Assembly: GCA_020854815.1 (NCBI GenBank)
Contig: JAHKLW010000077.1
Coordinates: 1-40,149 of the forward strand
Origin: Methanofastidiosum sp.
Lineage (GTDB): Archaea; Methanobacteriota_B; Thermococci; Methanofastidiosales; Methanofastidiosaceae
Direction: 5' to 3'
Length of the DNA stretch: 40,149 nucleotides
The first letter of the stretch is position 1; each line of letters opens with the position of its first letter. This document shows positions 15,355 through 24,487 of the stretch, one piece after another. A model generated the notes under the pieces. The model was not told the origin of the DNA and made no database searches. It saw only the letters and a program-made list of their open reading frames with translations. The translations under genes were made by a program, and so were the position numbers.

Positions 15355-16266
15355 TTATTTACATTTCAAAGCTTTAATGACTTCTTCAGCAATCATAATC
15401 CCCGCCCTTTTCTGGGCTTCGTGAGTCGATGCCCCTATATGCTGAGTCAAAACTACATTATCATACTCTAGTAGCTTGCTATCCATTGGAGGCTCTTCCT
15501 CAAACACATCAAGACCTGCACCTAGAATTTTTCCTGAAGACAATGCTTTACAAAGTGCATCCTCATCAATTATTCCCCCTCTGGAGGTATTGATTATGAT
15601 TGTATTATCTTTCATTTTTTGAAATTCTTTGTCTGAAATCATATGCCTTGTAGAGTCAATCAAAGGTACATGTAGGGTAATAACGTCACTGCTTTCGATT
15701 AGTTTTTCAAGAGTAACAGGTTCAGCTCCACCACTTGTTATCTGTTCGCTAGTTAAATAGGGATCATAGGCAATTAAACTCATACCGCAAGCCTTTGCCA
15801 TTCTACCGATATTTCTCCCGATTCTCCCAAACCCAACAATTCCTAAAATTTTACCATTGAGTTCATGTCCCATAAGAGATTTTTTTTCCCATCTCTTTTC
15901 TCTTGTTAACCTGTCTGCCCTCGCAATATTTCTAGAAACAGATAGCATCAGTCCAAAAGCAAGTTCAGCTACAGAATCAGAACTTGCTTGAGGGGAGTTT
16001 ACAACTTTTACTCCAAGGTTTTGGCAGCAGTTGACATCTACATTATCGAGTCCTACACCGGCTCTTGCTACAACCTTTAGATTTTTACCTTTTTTAATTA
16101 TGTCTTCAGTTATATTAGGTTTACTTCTAATTATTACTCCATCATAGTTCTCTATAATAGACAAAATTTCTTCTTTAGAAATACCTTTTTTTACATCGAC
16201 TTCAAACTCTTTTTTAAGTTTGGATATACCTTCTTCTGCAATATCTGATGCAACAAGAATCTTCAT
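15355..16266 (-). CDS. serA: D-3-phosphoglycerate dehydrogenase, short form
   Basis: The roughly 303-residue 2-hydroxyacid dehydrogenase has the NAD-binding GIVGFGRIGRNIGRMAKACG, the TSRGGIIDEDAL substrate region with catalytic Arg, and the catalytic His in QHIGAST. It lacks the C-terminal ACT regulatory domain of long SerA proteins, so serine feedback is not expected. The first step of serine synthesis from 3-phosphoglycerate is the likely role; another 2-hydroxyacid substrate cannot be excluded. ATG 16266 is preferred; GTG 16275 lies in the AGTGAT ribosome-site region. It is divergent from the Trm112-like gene over about 60 bp. Confidence 0.85.
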   Translation of the reverse strand: MKILVASDIAEEGISKLKKEFEVDVKKGISKEEILSIIENYDGVIIRSKPNITEDIIKKGKNLKVVARAGVGLDNVDVNCCQNLGVKVVNSPQASSDSVAELAFGLMLSVSRNIARADRLTREKRWEKKSLMGHELNGKILGIVGFGRIGRNIGRMAKACGMSLIAYDPYLTSEQITSGGAEPVTLEKLIESSDVITLHVPLIDSTRHMISDKEFQKMKDNTIIINTSRGGIIDEDALCKALSSGKILGAGLDVFEEEPPMDSKLLEYDNVVLTQHIGASTHEAQKRAGIMIAEEVIKALKCK

Positions 16267-16326
16267 ATTAATCACTAAAAAAGGTCTATAAAAATACTTA
16301 AATATCTTTGTATGAACTTAATCAAT

Positions 16327-16485
16327 ATGATTGATAAAAAGCTCCTAGATATATTGGCATGCCCAGTATGCAAAGGCGATATATTTGAAGATAAAGAAGA
16401 GCTCGTTTGTGCTAAATGCAAAAGGAGATATCCGGTTAGAGAGGGTATTCCAATAATGCTTGAAGAAGAAGCAAGAATCGAGTGA
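16327..16485 (+). CDS. Trm112-family zinc-ribbon protein
   Basis: The 52-residue product begins MIDKKLLDILACPVCKGDIF and has a second pair of cysteines (CAKCKRRYPVREGIPIML), the classic Trm112/YcaR pattern. Archaeal Trm112 proteins bind and activate tRNA, rRNA and protein methyltransferases. Its stop is 5 bp before the MFS gene, and an alternate TTG frame of that gene would overlap it. A TATA-like TTAAATATC lies just upstream, shared with divergent serA. Confidence 0.85.
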   Translation: MIDKKLLDILACPVCKGDIFEDKEELVCAKCKRRYPVREGIPIMLEEEARIE

Positions 16486-16489
16486 ATTA

Positions 16490-17641
16490 ATGAATAACAG
16501 AGAAAAAATAATAATTTATTCTTTAATAGGATTCTGCATAAATATTTCATATATCAGCGGTAATCTATTTATTTCAAATTTATCTGAAGTATTAGGTTCA
16601 TCAAAATCTTTCATTGGATTAATCAATGCCATTTTACCTTTCTTTTCAATATTGACCGCACCAATATTTGCTAGAAAAGCTGCAAAACTCAGAAGAAAAC
16701 TTCCGATAATTAAGACAGGACTTATAATTGGGTCATTTTTCTCAATATTACTCTTTTTTTCTTATGATAAAATTTTGATTTTTATTTTTAGAATGGGAAT
16801 GGGGGTATCTTTTGGTGCTACAATGGGATTGACTAACTCTCTTGCTACAGAAATAGATACTGAAAAAAGAGGAAAATATTTTGGGATTTATACTGCCGCA
16901 TGTTCATTTGGTTGGGCAGTTGGCTCTCTTCTTGTTGGTATGGTAATATCACAAAAATATAACAATGCGTTTTTGATACCTATTCTATTTCTAACAATTG
17001 GTTTTGTTGCTACACTTTTTGCTAAAGAGAAATACACTGCTTCTGACTATTTTGGGATAGATTTCCAGACATTCAAAAAATTTCTTCCTTTTTATAGAAC
17101 TTTATTTTTAAGACATTCAGTAGCTACTGCATTATGGGCATTTTTACCACTTTACCTTGAATTTACATTAGGTTTTGATCGATTAATAATAGCCTCAATT
17201 TTTTTCATTAATAATTCCTTACAAGTTTTAACTATGCCTTTAGTGGGACATTTGTCTGATAAAATCAAAAAAACTTATCTCGTTTTTACGGGATTAATTG
17301 GTTCCTTTACATTCATATTTATTTTTACATTAATTAAAACTCCAATTGAATTTATGTTACTCCAGATATTAGTCGCATCTTCTTGGGCATTAATCTACTT
17401 AGGCACTTCTTCTCTTGTCACGTCCTATTCGACTTGGAATGAAAGAGGCGAGGCCATATCGGGACTTTCTATGACTTTAAATCTATCGAGCATAGTCGGA
17501 CCTTTATTTGGGGGAATAATTTATGGCTTATCAGATTTTGTTACAATGTTATACGTTATGTTACCTCTATGCTTTATTGCAATTATATCATCTATTTTTT
17601 TAAAAGATAAAGAGCATATTCCCCACAATATTTATAAATAA
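16490..17641 (+). CDS. MFS transporter
   Basis: The 383-residue protein has twelve likely membrane segments in two halves, with the MFS loop-2 style motif FARKAAKLRRKLPIIKTG after segment 2 and GHLSDKIKKTYLVFTG in the matching second-half loop. Drug/sugar exporters of this size are typical. It starts at ATG 16490, 4 bp after the Trm112 stop; the longer TTG frame from 16460 overlaps that gene and is unlikely. Substrate unknown. It is followed by a three-gene envelope-like module in the same direction. Confidence 0.85.
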   Translation: MNNREKIIIYSLIGFCINISYISGNLFISNLSEVLGSSKSFIGLINAILPFFSILTAPIFARKAAKLRRKLPIIKTGLIIGSFFSILLFFSYDKILIFIFRMGMGVSFGATMGLTNSLATEIDTEKRGKYFGIYTAACSFGWAVGSLLVGMVISQKYNNAFLIPILFLTIGFVATLFAKEKYTASDYFGIDFQTFKKFLPFYRTLFLRHSVATALWAFLPLYLEFTLGFDRLIIASIFFINNSLQVLTMPLVGHLSDKIKKTYLVFTGLIGSFTFIFIFTLIKTPIEFMLLQILVASSWALIYLGTSSLVTSYSTWNERGEAISGLSMTLNLSSIVGPLFGGIIYGLSDFVTMLYVMLPLCFIAIISSIFLKDKEHIPHNIYK

Positions 17642-17659
17642 ATTTTTAATTTAATTTAT

Positions 17660-18280
17660 ATGGCAAAAAAGAAACCTAGTAAAGAGAGAAAAGTTTCAAG
17701 TAAAAAAGGCCCAGTAGTGTCCAAAAAAACATTAAGCGTTGTTTTTTTATTGGCAGTCATTGGAGTTTCGATGGCCTCTCTTTATTATGTCAATTATTTA
17801 GGAAATCATGCATTCGACGCAAAAGGAACACCAACTACTATTCTTTACAATACGGATGATGGCCAATCAATCAAAGTAGTTTCTTATGTTGAGGGAGATC
17901 CTCTAATTGTTATGCGAAGAATGTTTACCGAAGATGAAGTTAAAACTGTTTATTTGCTCTTTACTGCAATGCCTGGCTCAGCACCTGAAAATTCTTTCCT
18001 TGTCAGAGGTGTTGCTTCGATAAGTGAAGGTATAGGTAGGACTAAAGGAGCAATAATTCTTGCCAGAGAAATTACTCCATGGCACAAATATATGATGGGC
18101 ATCAAACTTATAGGTTCAAAAACAAAGCCACTAATTTATATGAAGACCCCTAACATAGGGGGAGTTGAAAATAAAATTGTTATATTAAATGAAGGCGTTG
18201 TTATTATTGAGAACAGTACTTTTCAAGATACTATGTTACTCTCAGACTTTCTTAGAACAGTAATCCTCGGCGTCTATTAG
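17660..18280 (+). CDS. Membrane-anchored protein of unknown function
   Basis: The 206-residue product has a very basic cytoplasmic N-terminus (about 1-23), one membrane helix (about 25-46), and an external domain of strands and helices with no cysteine. The layout (lysine-rich tail, single anchor, compact ectodomain) matches accessory proteins of envelope polysaccharide systems. It is followed 8 bp later by a second single-anchor protein and then a polytopic polymerase-like protein, so I treat 17660-20604 as one module. Family not recognised. Confidence 0.65.
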   Translation: MAKKKPSKERKVSSKKGPVVSKKTLSVVFLLAVIGVSMASLYYVNYLGNHAFDAKGTPTTILYNTDDGQSIKVVSYVEGDPLIVMRRMFTEDEVKTVYLLFTAMPGSAPENSFLVRGVASISEGIGRTKGAIILAREITPWHKYMMGIKLIGSKTKPLIYMKTPNIGGVENKIVILNEGVVIIENSTFQDTMLLSDFLRTVILGVY

Positions 18281-18288
18281 GAGTTTAA

Positions 18289-19098
18289 ATGAGAAGATTC
18301 AATCTTTTTGACTTGGCAATAATTGTATTGGTGGTAGCTTCTTTAATCTCATTCTCCACCAAATATTTTGAAAAAGAACCAGTAGATGAATATTCTTATA
18401 CAGGATCACAGATATATAATGCTGTTCGTTTTTTTGATTTATCCGATGGAAAGGGTTTTAGATATCTTGTAAAGGTTGACGGTTCTTATATAACTGATTA
18501 TTCTCCTTTCAGTGGGGAAGGAATTGTTGTTGGCACATCACAAGGCACTTTTTTATTGAAATTAAAAGACGGAAGGATTTTGAATATAGGGGGGCGTACT
18601 TCATTCAAGGAAGATGTAGCGGCACATAATATAAAAGTTACAATGTTAAATGGTTCTACCGTAAGCTATATACAAAAAGGTTTTTTCACCAATGATATAA
18701 TCGAAGCAAAGACTATAATTGATAACACTTCCAATTTTTTAGATAAGTATAATATTATAGATACAACTATTTCAGGGGATATAGTCATCGATGGTAAATT
18801 CCCCAACAATATTACTTTTGAGAGAGAATTATCTGATAAAATAGCAATAGAGATTTTTCACTTGAGAGATGTAAATGTAAAATCATCTGAAAATGGAATC
18901 ATCTTGAATGTAACAGGCATTGGAACAAATGATTTTGAAAAATTACAATCTGTTCTTTCTCCTTATGGGCCAACAAAATATTATTTCCCTGATTTTAGAA
19001 CATTCGTGCTTACAGACAATATCCCAAAAGTTGAAATATCCTCTATCCAGAATAACAAGATAGAAGGGATAATTGGAGATATTCATGTGAGGATTTAG
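18289..19098 (+). CDS. Single-anchor ectodomain protein, DUF4330-like N-terminus
   Basis: An N-terminal membrane helix (RFNLFDLAIIVLVVASLISF) is followed by a roughly 240-residue external domain rich in strands and Asn/Gly/Asp. The anchor and first strand resemble DUF4330-type proteins, but this is a visual impression. A GAG-rich site overlaps the upstream stop. Its TAG is followed at once by the ATG of the next gene in the same frame, so the two are coupled. It may pair with the polymerase-like membrane protein downstream. Function unknown. Confidence 0.6.
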   Translation: MRRFNLFDLAIIVLVVASLISFSTKYFEKEPVDEYSYTGSQIYNAVRFFDLSDGKGFRYLVKVDGSYITDYSPFSGEGIVVGTSQGTFLLKLKDGRILNIGGRTSFKEDVAAHNIKVTMLNGSTVSYIQKGFFTNDIIEAKTIIDNTSNFLDKYNIIDTTISGDIVIDGKFPNNITFERELSDKIAIEIFHLRDVNVKSSENGIILNVTGIGTNDFEKLQSVLSPYGPTKYYFPDFRTFVLTDNIPKVEISSIQNNKIEGIIGDIHVRI

Positions 19099-20604
19099 AT
19101 GAAGTACTTAAACAGTATCTTTCCCTTCTTAGAAAAAGAGTTTTCAAATAGTATTATTACTAAGTCTTCTGTGAAATTTTTTAGAATTATTGAGAAATTT
19201 CCTGCATTTCCTTTTGAGATAAGTAAATTTGATGATTATCTTAAAAATTCTAAATTCTTGAGATTTTCCCCTTTACTCGTAATAATTTCGATACTACTCT
19301 TTTTTAGTTTATCAGACCATCCCCTTTCTCCGATTGGAACACTTGTCTTGATATTAGGGACAACTTCATTTTTTATTGGGACATTAATTAATATACCAAA
19401 GATAAGAAAAATCAATAAAAAATTTTTTATACCTCTATTAATTATTTTCTCGATACTATTCTTACTTAGCATGATTAAAATTGAATCTTTTGGGTTTTAT
19501 GTAAAACTTAGCCTGATACCTCTCTTCCTTATAGGAATGACTGAAAGAGAAAACAAGGATTTTTTTCTTTCACTTTTGATGATAAGTTTAGTCATATTGC
19601 TAAAAGGATTCTGGGCATTATCTTTCCCTTTTATATTTTCTAGTTTAGTATATCTGTTCTTAACCTATAAAGGCAACTTAATAAAATACTTAGAAAATAG
19701 TTCTTATATTCTAATATTTATTCTTCTATCTTTAGGACTTATTTTTTATGCATTTGACTTGATCATAGCTGGCGGAATACCATTATTTGATGTTCAAGCA
19801 AGAAACTCCTTGGACCCTTTTTTTACAACGATGTCCCATCTTTTTCCAATGGGTTCAATATTATTGATTTCTTATGTTGGATTGACAAATAAATATTCTT
19901 ATAAAAAGGCAAGATCTATTTCTATTTTTTTTACATTACTTTCTCTTTTTTTAATGGCATTACTAGGGTATAGGACTCAAGTAATTTTCGTTATATTAGG
20001 CGCATTAATCTGTGGTTCAATGGTTGGGATATGGAAAAAATCTGAACTAATCCTAATTGGCATAGCGTCCTTGATTTCATTATTGGCTTTAACGATGGTA
20101 CGCGACATAATATTGGGTGTTAATCTTTCTCTTTTAGGATCCTTAAGAACCAGAATAAGTCTTACCACTGATGTTATGGATATACTGGCTAATATGGGAG
20201 GATTATTTGGATTAACAAATGGAGCCATTCATATCGCGACTCACCCATATCTTGCTAGATTAATGCCTGGCTTGGCGTATTCACCCCGAAGAATGATAGC
20301 AGTTCTTGTTGGTGAAAGATCTGTTTCTGTGACATCTAGCATATTTGGACCCTTAGTCATTGATTTTGGCCTAATTGGAGTGATAGTTGGAATGGGATTT
20401 TTGGGATTTTTCTTATCAAATCTTTATAAAATTGCTGACAATACAAAAGGAGAAAGAAAAATTATATTAGTTGGATTATACAGCATGGTGCTGAGTTATA
20501 CCATTATTGGCATCGAAACAGGCATAGTCGACCTGGAAGTTATACTACTATTCATGATTTCATTATCTTATCTTCTTTTTATAATTAATAGAAAAATTAT
20601 TTAA
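19099..20604 (+). CDS. Polytopic membrane protein, oligosaccharide-repeat polymerase-like
   Basis: The 501-residue protein has about 12 membrane segments. A large loop and following helices near the C-terminus contain RTRISLTTDVMD, HPYLARLMPGLAYSPRRM and SVTSSIFGPLVIDFGLIG. This arrangement resembles archaeal oligosaccharide repeat unit polymerases (Wzy/O-antigen polymerase-like), which join lipid-linked glycan units outside the membrane. Conserved Arg and His in the loop fit such a role. No glycosyltransferases lie nearby, so the glycan and other enzymes must be elsewhere. Subfamily is inferred from topology and style. Confidence 0.65.
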   Translation: MKYLNSIFPFLEKEFSNSIITKSSVKFFRIIEKFPAFPFEISKFDDYLKNSKFLRFSPLLVIISILLFFSLSDHPLSPIGTLVLILGTTSFFIGTLINIPKIRKINKKFFIPLLIIFSILFLLSMIKIESFGFYVKLSLIPLFLIGMTERENKDFFLSLLMISLVILLKGFWALSFPFIFSSLVYLFLTYKGNLIKYLENSSYILIFILLSLGLIFYAFDLIIAGGIPLFDVQARNSLDPFFTTMSHLFPMGSILLISYVGLTNKYSYKKARSISIFFTLLSLFLMALLGYRTQVIFVILGALICGSMVGIWKKSELILIGIASLISLLALTMVRDIILGVNLSLLGSLRTRISLTTDVMDILANMGGLFGLTNGAIHIATHPYLARLMPGLAYSPRRMIAVLVGERSVSVTSSIFGPLVIDFGLIGVIVGMGFLGFFLSNLYKIADNTKGERKIILVGLYSMVLSYTIIGIETGIVDLEVILLFMISLSYLLFIINRKII

Positions 20605-20661
20605 TAAAAAATTTCCGAAAGATTTAAATATTTTAAAGAAATTATAAAAATAGTGATAATA

Positions 20662-21132
20662 ATGAAAATGAACAAAAAAGGAATTAAAATTCTAAGATCT
20701 CTTCTTGCAATCAAAGGATTCCCCCAGAAGAACAAGATTGCTGAAGAAACGGGGCTTTCAATACAGACAGTAACACCTTTCATTAACAAAATGATAGACG
20801 ACGGCGTCGTAAAAGGATTTACGGCCATAATAGAACCCGACAAATTAGGATACCATCAAGTTCATTTTCTCTTGAATATACAAAAAGGTACAAATGAAGA
20901 GGCTATTAATTTCTTGAAGAATATGGACAGAGTTCTATATGTAACTTCTGGATTTGGAAATTCAGACTGCCAGTTAGTTGTAGCAATACCTGCTGACAGA
21001 ACCGATCTAATCCCAACTTACATGGAGTCTATGCGACAATCTGGGATATTCAAGAGTGAAATGAGTATTCACGTAGTTACAAAGAGCCATTTTCCGTTAC
21101 CGGATTTTCTTAGAAATGAAGACCTAGAATAA
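20662..21132 (+). CDS. Lrp/AsnC-family regulator
   Basis: The roughly 156-residue protein has an N-terminal helix-turn-helix (about 12-55: NKIAEETGLSIQTVTPFINK) followed by a RAM ligand-binding domain (about 65-145). Some Lrp proteins sense amino acids or other metabolites. ATG 20662 is chosen over GTG 20653. A TATA-like TTTAAATATTTTAAAG lies just upstream. Its stop overlaps the start of the following membrane protein by 1 bp (TAATG), so the regulator is translated with the proteins it may control. Confidence 0.88.
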   Translation: MKMNKKGIKILRSLLAIKGFPQKNKIAEETGLSIQTVTPFINKMIDDGVVKGFTAIIEPDKLGYHQVHFLLNIQKGTNEEAINFLKNMDRVLYVTSGFGNSDCQLVVAIPADRTDLIPTYMESMRQSGIFKSEMSIHVVTKSHFPLPDFLRNEDLE

Positions 21133-22841
21133 TGGTGCAAAAAATGCAAAAAAGTTTGGTTTTAATTTTAACATTTATTTTTATTTTTAGTACCTTCAGT
21201 CAAATATCTTCTGAAGATTTAATTAAATGGCGCCACCACACCAATGAAGAAGTTAAGGGCGCTGCTTTAGGCGATGTCGATGGAGATGGAAGGTTTGATG
21301 TCGTAGTGGCAACTGGTGAGTATATCTATGTTCTTGATGTATTTGGCCAAGAAATCTGGAAAAGAAAGACTATTAATTTTGTGAATAGTATATCTGCGGG
21401 AGATCTTGATGGAGATGGAAGAAGTGACATAGCCGTTGGCCTCATTAATAATGGTATAGAAATTTTTAATTCAGACGGAGAAAAACTTTGGGAATATTGG
21501 ATGCGCACACCCATCCAAAAAATAATTATTAAAGATATTGATTCTGACGGATATGGTGAAATAATTGCTGTATCTCATAATAAAACATTTATGGACAACG
21601 CTTGGGTAATAATTAATCATGATGGTTGTGTCAGGTTCCAAAGTAAAGATTTATTTTTCCCAGATTTCGAATTAAAAGGCTATTATGGTGGAATTTCGAA
21701 AAAATGGGAAGCTGACAACGAACTTAGATTGCTTATAGCTGAGGATATAAATGGAGATGGATATGCCGAATTTATTGCATCTACAAGATTAAATGATATT
21801 ATAGTTTTCGATTATAATAGAAATCCTCTATGGGGATACCATTTTGACTATGCGATAACTTCTTTGTCTCTTGGTGATCTGGAGCGAGATGGATTTAAAG
21901 AGATATTATTAGGCGTAAATAAAAAACTCATTATCTTAACAAAAGATGGATTTAATTTGAAAGAGTATTCCTTTGATGGTAATGTCAGAGCGGCAACTGC
22001 ATTTAAGGACGAGTTAAACACTTCATTTGTTATAGTGGGTAAGGATAATGTTCTTTATGCGTACGATTGGGATAAAGAAATATTCAATCATAGTTTTGAT
22101 GGCAATATTAACTTAATACATTATGATAATCTTGATTATAAAAATGAAGTAGAAATAATAGTAGGAACAAATGACGGCGTGTATATACTTAGTACTAAAG
22201 GGAATAGACTTTTTACATATAGGACTTACGCTACAGTAAATGACGTGTTCACCATTAATCTAAACTACCAAGGTGAGAAGGAACTAGTTATCGCCTCCAC
22301 AGATATAGATGCAATTACCTATCAAGAATTAAAAGATATTCAGAGTCCAGTTTCTCAAGCAAATCAACAAGAAAGAGAAGAAACGATAAGAAGAGCAAAT
22401 GCTATTTTTGCTACCGGAAAAGCACTATATGATGTTAGAGAATATCAGGCAGCTATTGATAGATTCAGAGAAGCAAGAACCATATATCAATCTGTATCAT
22501 ATACTGAAGGAATTAATAATTCTGGGACTTTTATTTCAAATTCTACGTTATACCTCCAAGCCAAATCATTAGAGGATCAAGCTCTTTCTTTAAAAGATGA
22601 AAAAAAATATGAAGAATCCAAATCTACCTACCAGACTGCAAAAGATCTTTATTCAGCAATGAACGACACAGTTAAAATTCAGGAAATGGACCAAAAAATA
22701 AATGAAATCGATGACTTGATTAGATCTGAATCTTTATCTAGACTTGTGATCTATATTGTTATAATTGGGGCCATATTGTCAATAATAGGGGTTATATTTT
22801 TCTTCCTCAGAAAAAGAAAAAAATCTAAACAAGGTGCTTAA
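21132..22841 (+). CDS. Secreted FG-GAP propeller protein with TPR stalk and C-terminal anchor
   Basis: The 569-residue protein has a signal peptide (about 4-27) and at least five calcium-type repeats with D-x-D-G-D-G or a close variant (GDVDGDGRFDVVVATG, GDLDGDGRSDIAVG, KDIDSDGYGEIIAV, EDINGDGYAEFIA, GDLERDGFKEILLG), as in FG-GAP/VCBS propellers. A helical TPR-like region (about 415-530) and a C-terminal membrane helix with a basic cytoplasmic tail follow. The propeller should lie outside and the tail inside. The next gene begins in the same frame directly after its TAA and encodes soluble TPR repeats, suggesting an interacting partner. Role (sensor, scaffold or adhesion) unknown. Confidence 0.75.
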   Translation: MVQKMQKSLVLILTFIFIFSTFSQISSEDLIKWRHHTNEEVKGAALGDVDGDGRFDVVVATGEYIYVLDVFGQEIWKRKTINFVNSISAGDLDGDGRSDIAVGLINNGIEIFNSDGEKLWEYWMRTPIQKIIIKDIDSDGYGEIIAVSHNKTFMDNAWVIINHDGCVRFQSKDLFFPDFELKGYYGGISKKWEADNELRLLIAEDINGDGYAEFIASTRLNDIIVFDYNRNPLWGYHFDYAITSLSLGDLERDGFKEILLGVNKKLIILTKDGFNLKEYSFDGNVRAATAFKDELNTSFVIVGKDNVLYAYDWDKEIFNHSFDGNINLIHYDNLDYKNEVEIIVGTNDGVYILSTKGNRLFTYRTYATVNDVFTINLNYQGEKELVIASTDIDAITYQELKDIQSPVSQANQQEREETIRRANAIFATGKALYDVREYQAAIDRFREARTIYQSVSYTEGINNSGTFISNSTLYLQAKSLEDQALSLKDEKKYEESKSTYQTAKDLYSAMNDTVKIQEMDQKINEIDDLIRSESLSRLVIYIVIIGAILSIIGVIFFFLRKRKKSKQGA

Positions 22842-23195
22842 TTGTTAAGAGACGAAACTAAAAAAAGGGTAGAAAAGCTGGAGAGTATTGCCATTAATTT
22901 TGAGAACGAGGGTTATTATCAAGACGCCGCAGACAGTTATGTCGAGGCTGCAAATTTCCTTGTTGAAGAAAAAGATTTCTTCTGGGGGGCTGAGAACTTT
23001 AAAAAAGCAGCCGAGCTTTATTGGGATTCTGGAGACATTGAACGTGCTGAAACTCTTTTTAACACTGCCATAAATTATTACCTTTTAGATGCAGAATATT
23101 ATCTAAAACGTGATGGATACTTTTGGGCTGTGAGAGATTATAAAATAGCAGTAGAATGCTACGAGAAATGGCTTTCAATGGCTGGAAGAATTTAG
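22842..23195 (+). CDS. Small TPR-repeat protein, cytoplasmic
   Basis: The 117-residue product consists of three to four TPR-like helical hairpins (YYQDAADSYVEAANFLVEE, FWGAENFKKAAELYWDSG, RAETLFNTAINYYLLDAEYY, FWAVRDYKIAVECYEKW). TTG 22842 directly follows the upstream TAA in the same frame and is preceded by AAGGTG at 5-6 nt, so independent initiation is plausible. It may also be a readthrough extension of the upstream membrane protein. It ends just before the tRNA genes on the other strand. Confidence 0.7.
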   Translation: MLRDETKKRVEKLESIAINFENEGYYQDAADSYVEAANFLVEEKDFFWGAENFKKAAELYWDSGDIERAETLFNTAINYYLLDAEYYLKRDGYFWAVRDYKIAVECYEKWLSMAGRI

Positions 23196-23203
23196 AAGTG
23201 TTG

Positions 23204-23277
<74 letters not shown>

Positions 23278-23282
23278 AGGAG

Positions 23283-23355
23283 CGCCGCCAGCAGGACTCG
23301 AACCTGCGACCATTCGGTTAACAGCCGAGCGCTCTACCTACTGAGCTATGGCGGC
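23283..23355 (-). tRNA. tRNA-Asn (GTT)
   Basis: Acceptor GCCGCCA pairs with TGGCGGC. The anticodon stem is CGGCT...AACCG with anticodon GTT. The T arm GCAGG/CCTGC carries TTCGAGT. Discriminator G, no CCA, no intron. It lies 5 bp from the CAT tRNA, so the two are co-transcribed. Confidence 0.95.
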
Positions 23356-23421
23356 ATGAAGATTCCGAGTTAAGAATCATATATAAAACTTTCTATCATT
23401 AAAAAATATCTATAATTCTTT

Positions 23422-24339
23422 CTAAATTATTTTTAGTAAATATAAAAGTGGGACTATTGTAAACCATAATATATATGACATCGAAACTTGAAGTAATTTA
23501 TCAACTCTTTTTTCAATTACGTTTTCTGTCAATTGATTCAATAATAAGTATGATAATAATAATCCGTGAATTGTAGTAATAAGAAATAATAAACTTGCAA
23601 TTCCTAGAACTCCAGAATATATGATAATAATACTAGAAATGATAGATAGTGAAATTGATAAAAATGAGATTAAAGATGCTTTTCTTTGCCCTAAAATCAC
23701 TGTAAGTGTTGCTTTTCCCATTATTTTATCTGATTCATAATCTGGAAAACCTGCAAGAATTATGGCCCCAAAAACAGCAAAGAATAGTGGCATTGATAAT
23801 AGCCAAGGGATAATTATATCTAATCTTGGAGATTGTAATAAAAATCCGGCCAGTAATATGTAAAAGCTATGTGTTATTGCTACGTCAATTTCCCCTAAAC
23901 CCCTATATTATAGTTTTAATGGGGGAACAGTATATGCCAAACCCAGAATAACTCCAAGTGATAGTATCAAAAATGCATAGACATTATATGCAAATGTTAA
24001 AAAAATACTAAAAATAAAAGCAACGGCCAGGGCAATTAATATGGCGTTAATTGCTTGCTTGAATGTAATCATTCCTTCCACAATCATTCTAGATCCGCCG
24101 GTGAATTTGCTATAGTTTTTGTTAATCTTGTCTGTTTCATAGTCATAATATTCGTTTGAAACTACCGTTGCACATTCTATCAAAAATAATGTCATGTACC
24201 CTACAGCATAAATAGTAATATCAAAATTGTCTAAAATTCTAAAAGAACATAACGCTCCTACAGTATAAGCAAGCCAAGTCATAGGATAAAATTGAAACCT
24301 AGTTATCTTAATCCACGAAATAATATTAAATCTGTTCAT
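23422..24339 (-). pseudogene. UbiA-family prenyltransferase interrupted by one in-frame TAA
   Basis: Two frames form one gene. 24339-23908 encodes 143 residues with the first aspartate motif NEYYDYETDK and ends YTVPPLKL. After TAA (23910-23908) the same frame continues YRGLGEIDVAITHSFYILL and runs through the second motif FPDYESDK to 23422. The stop replaces the Ser that normally follows PPLKL in MenA/UbiA proteins (as in the right-edge gene, PPIRLSYRGL). One base change (TCA to TAA) explains it. The full length (about 304 residues) is normal. The family transfers prenyl chains to aromatic or glycerol acceptors; MenA-like style, substrate unknown. Confidence 0.85.
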
Positions 24340-24420
24340 TTATTATCTGGCCCTATAGATATTTAGAATATTTTTAAATATTTCTGTTTATCTAAGGGTA
24401 TATAATTTAGCTTCACCGAA

Positions 24421-24436
24421 AATTTTTTATATATGC
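24421..24436 (+). promoter_or_regulatory. BRE/TATA promoter of the LuxE-LuxC operon
   Basis: CCGAAAAT precedes TTTTTTATATATGC, a good archaeal promoter about 55 bp before the LuxE-like ATG at 24488. The region is shared with the divergent UbiA gene starting at 24339. Confidence 0.55.
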
Positions 24437-24487
24437 ACAATTCAGATTAAACAATTCTTCAGAAGTATTAAGTCAGCTGGTGATTTT

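Noticed and set aside
22839-22844. TAA between the propeller/TPR membrane gene and the small TPR gene as a disabling stop
   Set aside because: AAGGTG precedes the following TTG at normal spacing, and tight in-frame stop-start junctions also occur at 19098/19099 and 25774/25775; treated as two genes.
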